Below are positions 18,849-28,400 of a stretch of 64,000 nucleotides of DNA, in pieces; positions within the stretch are counted from its first letter, which is position 1; each line of letters opens with the position of its first letter. A program made the position numbers and the translations under genes. Origin of the DNA: Kalmanozyma brasiliensis GHG001 (lineage: Eukaryota; Basidiomycota; Ustilaginomycetes; Ustilaginales); NCBI RefSeq assembly GCF_000497045.1, contig NW_015961988.1:1-64000 (forward strand). Direction: 5' to 3'. The notes beneath the pieces are model-generated. The model had not been told where the DNA came from and searched no databases. It saw only the letters and a program-made list of their open reading frames with translations.

Positions 18849-19221
18849 CTTGAGCGGGTGGGTGTGGTGCTGTGGTGGTGGGGAGTAGGGGAGAGGCTGC
18901 GCGCAAGGTGGGTGTCAAGTGTGGGGAGCCGGCTCGTGCGCCCGCGTGGGATTTTTCGAAGAAGGTTCTGGCATTTCATGCTCCCACCATCTCGAAACTG
19001 CGAAAAGCCACTCACGTTCCCCGGGGCACGCCGCACTTCATTTGCGCTGTTCGATCGAATCTGCACTTGCCTGGGCTCGCGATCCAGCATCAAAGACGGC
19101 TACACAGCACGATTATCTCGAGTGGGAACCTTATCGACATCTGATATTAAGCAATAGAAGGGTGATGCACGACGTGAACGAGTATTCTATAGATCGGAAG
19201 GATTTTGAGGTGTGTCGCCCT

Positions 19222-22200
19222 CTAACGGTTGCTAAAGTGGAAGATCTTGGTGAAGAGGATGGTGGCGATGCAGTTGAACAGCACGAAGCCGATCAAGATA
19301 CCAGCGTCCCTGCCGCGCTCGGCGAAGGTGATGCCGAAGGCCGAGTAGAACTGCTCGCCGGTGCGGTAGGTGCAGTACATGCAATCGGTCACCGCATCGG
19401 GGTTGGCGAGGTAGCCACCGGCGGCGGTGATGTAGTTGCCCGCCCACTGTGCACACGTCTGACCCGAAGGTGGGGAGAAACGCGAAAACTCGTTGGCCGC
19501 GCACTCGACCACCAAGCCCGAGAGCTCGTTCGAGATGAGCGGCGAAATGGTAAAGCGGATCGGGTTGACGTTGTACAGGAACTTGCTGTAGAAGCTTGGC
19601 ATGGACTGCGGTGGCGAGAGGATACCGCAGGTGAGGTTGAGGATGATCGTCAGGAATGGCACGAACAGCGAAGCGAAGTAGCCACTCTTGGAGAACGAGG
19701 CGATCATCGAACCGATCGAAATGGCAAACATCTCGAGGAGGAACGTCATGATCCAGAAGTAGGCCGCGCGGTCCGAAGCAGTGTTGAAGCCGGCAAGGTA
19801 GTAGATGAGCACGAAGAAGGCGGTGGCGCAGACGAGCGCGTAGGGGACCTCGGAGATGAGCTGCGTCGCGGCGAACACGGTACCGGCAAACGTCTTGGAC
19901 GTCTCCTCGCGAATCCAGATCGATCGGGACATGATCCAGAACGGCATGATCTGCGCCATGATGATGGCCGGGATAATGGCCAGCATGAAGATGACGAACA
20001 GACGGTACTGGAGCGACGCGACGTTGTTGCCGAGTTGCAGGAAGAGCAGACCGGTGAGCAGAGCAAAGGCGAGGTGCTGGAAGAAGCGCGTGTACTGGTA
20101 CGAGGGCTGGCGCCACGTGCTCAGCATGGTTCTCTTGAGCACCACCTTGAACTGGTACATCCACGGGGCGGCGTACTCGCCCGAGCCCGAGTGCTTCTCC
20201 TCCTTGGGCTTGGCCGCGCCCTCGCGGTTGATCTGCTCGATCATACGCAGGTTGTCCTGGTGGTCGTCCGATTCCAGATACCAGTCGGCCCAGTCGCGGT
20301 CGCCGACACGGGGCTGGCTACCGGCTCCGATGGCATCCAGCATGTACTCGGCGGGGTTGACACCGGGCGGGCAGTGAGCGCCACGCTTGCCAAAGTACTC
20401 GATGACGTGCTTGCCGTCCTTGCCGATGGGTCCCGAGTAAACCGTCTTTCCACCGCGCTCGAGCAGCAGCAGGCGGTCGAACGTCTCGAAAAGCAGCGCC
20501 GAGGGCTGGTGGATGGTGCACAGGATGGTCTGGCCGTTGTCGGCGAGCTTGCGCAGCAGACGGCAGATGGTGAACGCAGACTGGCCGTCGAGACCCGAAG
20601 TGGGCTCGTCAAGGAAAAGCAGCATCGAAGGCTTGGCGGCGAGCTCGACACCGATGGTCACCCTCTTGCGGTCACCCACACCGAGACCGAACTGCGGGTA
20701 GCCAATGATGGCGTCGGCGATGTCTTGCAGCTCAAGCAGCTCGATGATGTCTTCGACGTACTGGTCCTTTTCGGCCTTGGGGATGTCGTGGCTCTGACGG
20801 AGGTAGGCCGAGAAGCGCAGGGCTTCGCGGACACTGCACATGGGCTCGTGAATGTCCTGCTGCTCGGCGTAACCGCACTGGCGCTGGAACGAGACGTCGA
20901 TGGGCTTACCCTCGATGAGGCGATCACCGCTGATGACACCGATCGTCTTGCGGTCAGCGAGCACGTCGAGAAGCGTCGTCTTACCGGCACCGGAAGATCC
21001 CATGAGCGCTGTCATCTGACCGGGCTTGACATAACCAAAGACCTTGTCGAGCAGCTTGCGCTGACCACCCTGGACGGGGACCGTGTACTCGAGGTTAGAC
21101 CACGTGAACGCCTGACCGTGGACCTCGAGCTTGGCCTCGGTCTTCTCGGTAGCACCCGATCGTCGGTCCTCGAGCTTCTTGTTGAGCTCCGTCTCCTCCT
21201 TGTTGGACGGCTTCTTGACCACCATGGCGGACATGAAGGCGCCCTGGTCCATGGTCTCGACCGAGAGGGCGGTGATGGCGATGAAACCGACCAAGAAGGC
21301 GATGAGGATGCCGACATCGCGCCAAAGATGGCTCGCCTCGTAGCCGAAGCTGGCAGTGAGATAGTCGATACCGGGGATCTGGTTGGAACCGGGCGTGGCA
21401 CCGGCAAGCGTGCAGATCTGATTGTCCGTCAGCGCCGTCGGGTAGCCAGGACCGGAGGGGATGATCTGTGCACCCTCGCAGGTGAAGGTGACGCGCTTGA
21501 ACTCGTTGATCATCAACGCCTCGAAGGCGTAGAAGACTGGGTTGATGTACGAGATCCAGAAGAGCCACCTCCTCATGGCCGCCTGCGGAATCACATAGCC
21601 GGCCCAGAGGACGAGCATCGACATGACGATGGCCGCCAGACGCGCCGCCGAGTAGAAGTTGGTGGTGATGGCGCCGAAGAACGAGAAGAGCGCACGGAAG
21701 GCGTAGTAGGCAACAATGACGATGAACCAGGCGGTGAAGAAGGCGGCTGCGCTGCGGTCGAGGCCGGCCATGAAGTAGACGATGATGACGAAGAGGGTGG
21801 CACGCGGTATACCGAACGGCATGTCGGCGAGGAGCTGGGCGAGCGTCAGGGCCGAGGGACGGTAGAAGGCGAAGCTGGTCTGGCGGGCCAGAATGGGCCT
21901 GCCCATCATCTGCGAAGGCAGTTCGGCGAACGCCGTGAGCGAGTTGAAGAGGAGCAGCAAGAAGAGACAACCGCCGCGCGTGAAGACACCGGCCGAGGTG
22001 GTGGGAAGGTTGTAGAAGATACCACCGGTGAGGAGAGCGACGACGATGGCGGTGACGTAGGACATGAAGATGTCGAACTTGTCGCCGAGGAGCATCTGCA
22101 TCTGACGGAGGAAGAGCGCCTGCACCTGGGCGGCGTATGAGACCGAGTACTGCGACTTGCTGCGCACGCCGCGGTGCTTGGACTGGACGACGGCCTCCTT

Positions 22201-23598
22201 GAACTCCTGCGTGGCCTGGGCGTCAGCGGTGGCGACGGCGTCAAAGGCCTTGCGTTCCTCGACAGCCTGGGTGAAGAAGCGGCTGTTGCGGTAGGCAGCT
22301 TCGAGCGCCTCGGGGTTGCTGGGCACGTTGTTCTCGTCACGGCCCTCCTGGAAGATGCGCTCGTACTTGTCGGTGCATCCGGTGATGTAGTCGGCCGAAG
22401 TCTGACGAGGACGGTCCGCGAAGCCGAGGTCGATGAAGTACTGCCTCGCCTCGGTCCTGGGGCCAAAGTAGACGCATCGACCGTCATCGATGACGAGCAC
22501 CTTGTCAAACTGCTCCCAAATACCCTCGGAGGCCTGGTAGAGCGAGATGAACATGGTAGCCTCAAGGATGTCGGTCAAGACACGCATGCTCTTGACGTAG
22601 TCGAGCGCGGTACTGGCGTCGAGACCGCGCGTAGAGTTGTCCCACGAGAAGACGCTGGCGCCGGAAGCGAGACCTTCAAGGATCGAGACACGCTTGCGCT
22701 CACCACCCGAAACACCGCGCACAGTGGCGCTGCCGACGAGCGTGTGCTTGGTGTGCTCGATGTTGACCATCTTGAGGAAGGTGTCGCGGATCAACTTGCG
22801 GTAGGTCTTCTTGGTGTGGTCTGGGAGCATCTTGGCGTGGGCCTTGAGACGAAGGGCAAAGTCGATGGTGCGGGCGACGGTGAGGGTGGCGTGGTGCTGG
22901 TCGTCCTCTTCCGAGTAGACGACTTCGCCGAGGTATCGCCTGCCCATCTCCTTTGCGCCGATGCCGCCGTAAAGCACGTCACCCTTGGTGTCAATGAAAC
23001 CGCTGCGCTTGTTGGCGATGGTCTTGAGGAAGGTGGAGCAACCGGCGTTGGGACGACCGATGACAAGCACCATCTCGCCGGGCTTTGCGCAACCGTTGAA
23101 GCCTTGCAAGAGGTCGCGCGTCTTGGACTTGGATGGGTCGAAACCGAAGAGCTTGAGAATGCCGAAGATGGGACCGATGACCTCAAAGAGCGCCATGGAA
23201 GGGATGGTGGGCACGTTGAGATCACGCGAGGCGGTGCCGATCACGCGAAGGTCGGACCAGGAGACGCCAAGCTTCTTACGCTTGGTGCCCATCTGGTCGG
23301 TCTGCTCCTGGGTGCCGGAAAGCCATTCGCGGAGGTCGAAGGGCTGGTGCTTTTCGAGATCCGAGTCGTTGCCCTTGCCGGAGCTGAGATGGCGTTCGAG
23401 CTCGTTGAATTGGCGCTCTGCATCGGCGACATCGACGTGGCGGTCGCTGGAAGCCTCGGCACTGGGCGTCTCGGAGGTGGCAGCGGTGTGATCGTGGGCA
23501 TGTTGGGGTTCGTCGTCATCGCGACGAGAATGCTGTTGGGCAATGTGGTTGTCAGCACCTTGTGCGTTGCCCAGACCGGTGGGGCCGAGAGCGGCCAT
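19222..23598 (-). CDS. PDR-type (ABCG full-size) ABC transporter
   Basis: This is a full-size fungal pleiotropic-drug-resistance transporter in the plasma membrane, probably exporting hydrophobic compounds. The protein is 1458 residues from the first ATG (23598; a TTG three codons earlier is ignored). The layout is (NBD-TMD)2. NBD1 has the typical fungal degenerate Walker A with Cys for Lys (GRPNAGCST), the signature VSGGERKR, and WDNSTRGLD. NBD2 has the canonical GSSGAGKTT, the degenerate signature GVGDRKR, and LDEPTSGLDGQ. This asymmetric site pattern is characteristic of PDR proteins. Each half has about six membrane segments, and a Cys-containing extracellular loop follows the first set. 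The substrate cannot be told from sequence. A TATA-like TATATAG on the minus strand lies near 23837-23846. Confidence 0.95.
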   Translation of the reverse strand: MAALGPTGLGNAQGADNHIAQQHSRRDDDEPQHAHDHTAATSETPSAEASSDRHVDVADAERQFNELERHLSSGKGNDSDLEKHQPFDLREWLSGTQEQTDQMGTKRKKLGVSWSDLRVIGTASRDLNVPTIPSMALFEVIGPIFGILKLFGFDPSKSKTRDLLQGFNGCAKPGEMVLVIGRPNAGCSTFLKTIANKRSGFIDTKGDVLYGGIGAKEMGRRYLGEVVYSEEDDQHHATLTVARTIDFALRLKAHAKMLPDHTKKTYRKLIRDTFLKMVNIEHTKHTLVGSATVRGVSGGERKRVSILEGLASGASVFSWDNSTRGLDASTALDYVKSMRVLTDILEATMFISLYQASEGIWEQFDKVLVIDDGRCVYFGPRTEARQYFIDLGFADRPRQTSADYITGCTDKYERIFQEGRDENNVPSNPEALEAAYRNSRFFTQAVEERKAFDAVATADAQATQEFKEAVVQSKHRGVRSKSQYSVSYAAQVQALFLRQMQMLLGDKFDIFMSYVTAIVVALLTGGIFYNLPTTSAGVFTRGGCLFLLLLFNSLTAFAELPSQMMGRPILARQTSFAFYRPSALTLAQLLADMPFGIPRATLFVIIVYFMAGLDRSAAAFFTAWFIVIVAYYAFRALFSFFGAITTNFYSAARLAAIVMSMLVLWAGYVIPQAAMRRWLFWISYINPVFYAFEALMINEFKRVTFTCEGAQIIPSGPGYPTALTDNQICTLAGATPGSNQIPGIDYLTASFGYEASHLWRDVGILIAFLVGFIAITALSVETMDQGAFMSAMVVKKPSNKEETELNKKLEDRRSGATEKTEAKLEVHGQAFTWSNLEYTVPVQGGQRKLLDKVFGYVKPGQMTALMGSSGAGKTTLLDVLADRKTIGVISGDRLIEGKPIDVSFQRQCGYAEQQDIHEPMCSVREALRFSAYLRQSHDIPKAEKDQYVEDIIELLELQDIADAIIGYPQFGLGVGDRKRVTIGVELAAKPSMLLFLDEPTSGLDGQSAFTICRLLRKLADNGQTILCTIHQPSALLFETFDRLLLLERGGKTVYSGPIGKDGKHVIEYFGKRGAHCPPGVNPAEYMLDAIGAGSQPRVGDRDWADWYLESDDHQDNLRMIEQINREGAAKPKEEKHSGSGEYAAPWMYQFKVVLKRTMLSTWRQPSYQYTRFFQHLAFALLTGLLFLQLGNNVASLQYRLFVIFMLAIIPAIIMAQIMPFWIMSRSIWIREETSKTFAGTVFAATQLISEVPYALVCATAFFVLIYYLAGFNTASDRAAYFWIMTFLLEMFAISIGSMIASFSKSGYFASLFVPFLTIILNLTCGILSPPQSMPSFYSKFLYNVNPIRFTISPLISNELSGLVVECAANEFSRFSPPSGQTCAQWAGNYITAAGGYLANPDAVTDCMYCTYRTGEQFYSAFGITFAERGRDAGILIGFVLFNCIATILFTKIFHFSNR

Positions 23599-25492
23599 GT
23601 TGGGCAATCAAAGAGGGGCTAGCTCGCTGTCTGCTTTTGGAGTGTTGTTCGCCTGGCACGATAGCCGGCTGGTATAAAAAGGAAAGGTCGGGTCGCTCGT
23701 GCTTGTGGTGTAGAAAGTAGCAAGGAGCGGCGTGGATGGTAGCTGGTGGACAGGAGACCCGTCGTAGAGCGAAGGCGATCTTTGAGTTACAGTAGGACGG
23801 AGATAGGCGAGTTGGCGGCACACACGGCGGGGGACTCTATATACTCTGGAATCAGCTCAGCTGGAAAGGATTAGGGTGAAGGCCAGCACCGGAAGATTTC
23901 TCAAGATCAGACAGCCGCCCGCGGACACCGAGATGAGCAAACGCGCGGTGCGGCATGGCATGGCCGAACAACAGAAGGAGAGGGGGCAGAGGGAATCGTA
24001 CGACGAGGGCCGGAACACTGGCGGAATTGGGCGTTTGTGCGAGCCCAAGGGCGAATCAGGTTTACGGCATCAGAACAACAACACTGACCTGAGCTCGCCT
24101 CGGCTCGCGTTTGCATGTCCTCAACCCTTGTTGCGACCCTCGAGGCGCTTTTTTCTTGAAGGATCAATCTGACTGGGATAAGGATCAGGTCCACGGCGAC
24201 CAAGGCCAGGGGTTTGCTTACTCTGCGGCGTCAGCGACGATAGGAGATCAGGATCCGAAGAGGCTATGGCAAGTCCTCGGAGGTGGATGCTGACGGGCCG
24301 GGTTTGGACATGATGCCAAGCCCAAGATGGGCAGTCATCAGCCACAAAAGCCATACAGGTACGCGTGCGGCCGTGTGCTGTTTTGGCTGCGAGAGAAGCA
24401 AATCTCTCAACAGCGCAGCCCAATGCACAGTGCAGCGCAGGCGATCCTTTGTCTTGACGCTTCCGTCGGGGCCAGCAGCGGCAAAACGTTGCGGCGCTTT
24501 TTCAATTTTAAAATGCAATCAAGCCAGTTTGAAACTCGAACGTGTTTTCCGAAGGAAATCAACACGCTCACACCCACCGAGAGCCGACCTTTTGCTGAAT
24601 TTCCACGGAGAGGAGCCACTTGGAAAAACACGTCATTTTTGTGTTGGCCTTGAAAAAGCTTTGTCTCCCTTGGCACCTCACTCGGCATCTGCAGCTTGGG
24701 CGTGAAACGTCTGACGCTGCGAATTCCAAGCCAGCCAGCCTTCTGGTTCCAACTGCCGATTCGGCTTCTGTCTTCCGTCGTCTCCGCGGAGCAGTCATCA
24801 TTCGGAAAGCTGCTTCCCGCGTACCAGATCTAGCTCTTGTGATTTTCTTGTTGACAGCGATTCAAGTGTCAAAGCTCATCTTGCGCGTTTCCCACGAGGA
24901 AGGCGCCACAACAATGCAGCGACTCGTCATGTGCGAGTGGTGATCGCAAGTCATCTCTTTGTTCGTGAGCGAGACCGAGGCTGACCAGGCTTATACCATT
25001 CGCCGATCCCCCAGACGGGTGGACTTGAGCATCCTCATGCACTTGACTCCTTTCGCACCACGCGTGCAACCATGCCCATTGCCGAGCATGCGTCGACGTG
25101 CATGGCAGACCCAAGCTCACGGCTGCCCTCGCCTCCATGGATTTGTTCCACTTTCGGCGCGGCCGGTCAATTTCCTTCCTTGAGCATGCAACTCTTTCTA
25201 GCACGCAACGGTAAATAAGCCTGGGTCGGATGCTCCCGGCCGTTCCCTCCGCGGAGCAAATCGTCAAGCTCCCGGTATAGGTCTAACAACGTCACGTCCG
25301 CGCTTCCAGCCCTCATCTTCATCGTGGCCCAATTCTGCACACAGGCCATCATACTGAGCCGCAAAGGCGTATTCGTTGACGTTCGCATTGCGTAGATCGT
25401 GCATGCAAGACTTCATACATAAGGGTATCGTTTGTTCTTCCGAATCGTGATTCGTGTCTGACTCCATCCACCTCGATGTGAAATGCGAGTCC
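23599..25492. other. Intergenic region, no gene seen
   Basis: This is about 1.9 kb between the CSC1-like gene's stop and the ABC transporter's start, both on the minus strand. It should hold the ABC promoter and the channel gene's 3' end. Open frames (the longest about 140 codons) lack conserved motifs. One TTAGGG occurs near 23871. No tRNA-like or repeat structure was recognised. Confidence 0.4.
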
Positions 25493-28400
25493 TTACTGAG
25501 GCGGCTTCGACGGCGAAGGCGGCACCTCGACCGTCTTGTCCAGCGCAGACGTGCGGCTCGCTTCGGCGGGCAGCGCCACTTCAGTGATGCCCCTCTCCGA
25601 CATACCCGGCCGCTGTTCCACCTCCTGCCGTGCCTCTTGGCTCCTCGTTGGCAATGCAAACGGTGCCACCATTTGACTCGGGCTCTGCTCAACCACACTC
25701 GTGCCTGTCGCCGGACGACTGCCACCGAGCTCCTGCATAGGCACGGCCGAAGCGGTGCTTGCATCCCGAGCTGCCTTTGGCGTTCGTGACAAGCTCAGAA
25801 CACCAAGTGCAGCCGATCGGAAGCGTCTTCCTCCAAATGCGCTGCTAGCACTCCTGTCCAACTGTCCTGGCGAGTACTCTCCCAGCTGTGAGTTCTGAGA
25901 GAGATCCCGGCGCAAACCACCGTCTCTGCCTGGCGTCAACAGTCCAAATTCACCCGCCTCGCGTCGGCGGTGCTCGGCTTCGTATCGACCCATGATGGTG
26001 CTCACGTTGGCTTCGCGACGCGGCGTGGTGCCGTCTTCCTCGTCTACCTCTTCGGCTGCTTTCGCCTCCTCGAGTCCTTCGAGTTGAGTCGAGGCATTGC
26101 CAGACACGTTGCGCTTCCGGCGACCCTTGGACGCCGCCAGCCTCTCCTTGAGCCCGATGCGTCTCTCTTCTTCCAGAGCTTCGGCTCGCAAGGCTGCCTT
26201 GAGCGTCACTGTCTTCTGCGTCGTGCCGCCCGAGAAGCCGCTCAATGCACCCGAGGCATCGCGGCGGTACGTCCTGCGCGACGTGTTGCGGTCCAACGTC
26301 GTCGCGTTGGCGTCGCGTCTCTTCGTAGGTGTGAGGTCCGTCGTTTGATCGCCAGCAGCGGTAGTCGGAGAGATGTCATCTTCGTCGTCTTCAACGATCT
26401 CAGCGCCGCCGGCGCGTTTGCGACGACTCGAGCTGCGATTGGGAATCATGACCCCAGCTTCAGCGACGCTGGCTAGAGGCTCTGGTTCGCCCATGCCCAG
26501 TCGAACGGACGCACGCACCGACGTGGGACTTGCGGGTGCTTGGCTTTGATCGCCGCTTCGCCACGAGCCATGCGAGGGCACCTGCAACAGCGACGGTCCT
26601 CCAGCGTAGCCCTTGCCCGCGCGCGAGGAGGCATCGCTGCCCCGCCTGAAGAGGCTCGACGACGAGTGTTGAGAAGCGCTGTCGCCGGATCCGGCGCGCT
26701 CGTTGCGACGCAGAGCTCGTTTGTAATCCTTCATGAGGTTCTTGGGGATGCTTGCAGCGGGGTCCTTAGCTTCCTCGACAGCTTCGGTCTCTTCGAGATG
26801 ACGAGCGAGCTTGTCCGGAAGCACAATCTCCTCATTACCATCAAGCAGCATGTCCTGTGGCCGAACAAAAGTGGCCGCCTCGCCGCCAAGAGGAATGTCA
26901 TCCTCGTGGGAGACGCTCTTCTCGTTGTCGTAGTCGTCGTCATCCTGCTCGTCGTCCCACTCGCCAACGATTCCGCCACCGCCTTGCGAGCTGACGAGCG
27001 CACATCCGTACCACTCGATGGTGTCGAAGAGATCGACGGGCGCGAGAGGATTGCGGGGCAGCCAGAGGAAATCGTCCATCTCCTGATTGTAGAAGGGATT
27101 GTTGTAGCGCGCCGAGTTGTTGGGCGTGTCGTCCCATCGCACCGGAGGATGAGGTCGTACGAGCTCGCGACCCTTGAGAGAATCTTCGTAGTCATCGCCG
27201 TGCGATCGCTGACTCGACTTGGCCCATTCTTGATCGGTCTTGGCAGCGTTTTGCTTTGTCGGCTTCGGCGCATGCTGGTAGAGGGGATCGGTGCTGGTCG
27301 CGCCCTCGGCCCAATTGTTCGTCTCGTCGCTGCCTGTGTTCTGCAGGATCTCCTCGTCAGGGACGGTGGCCAGCTGACTCGGCTTCTTTCGGAGCGTTCC
27401 GTAGTTGCTGCGGCTGCCTCGCCTCCTCGAGCGCTGACTTGTCTGGCGCAACAAATGTCCCTCCTCGTCGTGCTCGAGGAAAGGAGCGTCGCCATCTTCG
27501 AAGCTCAGATCGTAGTCGTCCTCGCTTGGCAGCGGGGCGTGGGAGGCGATGGCATCGAAGCCGGACAGGAACGGACGATCCTCGCTTCTCGAGCTGTCGC
27601 GACGGCGATGGACCACATGCTCGCCTTTGACCTTGCGAGAGGCTGTCTTGCTACGTTGCGTAGTGGCGGAGGGATCGTTGGGCACCTCGCCGTCCATGTG
27701 CTCCGCCTCAGCAGCAGCTTCGTGCGAGTTGCGGAACGTATGAACATGAATTTGGCTGGTGGGCGGCAAGCCCGAGATGGGTCGACGATCTGCCGAAGGG
27801 CGGTCGCGACTCGGACGCGGAGATTCTACGAGATCGTTGATGCCCAATGAGTTCTTGGCAGCATGGCGGTAGTGGAAAGCGTGCTTGGCGGTCTCCTTGA
27901 CAATGTAGCGAGGCGTCCTGGCGATCCCTTTTGCGCCGACGCCGACAGCATTCGCGGGTGCTTCGCCTTTGGCATGCGCCGTAGCGAGATAGCTCTGTCC
28001 GTCGAGACCGTTGGCGTTGAACGAGTCGTGAAGCCGTTGCCAGACGCGCTGGAACGTCGAGTTGGTAGGCGGCGGCGGAACGACAGAGGGGTACCTGCCT
28101 GAAGCGAGCGCGTCCAGCGGTTGGCGGCTGCCGGTCCCTTCCTCAGCCGTGCTGGGACCGAGGTCGTTCCTCTGCATCTTTTCCCAGAGCGGACGAGAGT
28201 CGATTCCGCAGAGCGCTTCGGCCTCCTCGTCATCCAAAGCCCGGCACTGCGATTTCCACAGGCGCGTAGCGATGAGCTTGGTGATGACGGTGAGCGGAAT
28301 CAGCAACGCCGACATTCCGATGTACACCGGTGCTCGGCGAAGAACGGAAAAGAAGATGAGCAAGACAGCCTGCATGACCACGATGGCGTCGAGACTGTAG

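Noticed and set aside
18919..22140. 1073-codon open frame antisense to the ABC transporter
   Set aside because: It lies over a gene with clear ABC motifs. Strong codon bias leaves the antisense frame free of stops, and the translation is a Glu/Asp/Arg/Leu/Val-rich shadow with no domain.
26540..27850. 436-codon plus-strand frame over the CSC1-like tail
   Set aside because: It is antisense to a longer frame continuous with a recognised channel core. The translation is low-quality Arg/Val/Ala-rich with no domain.
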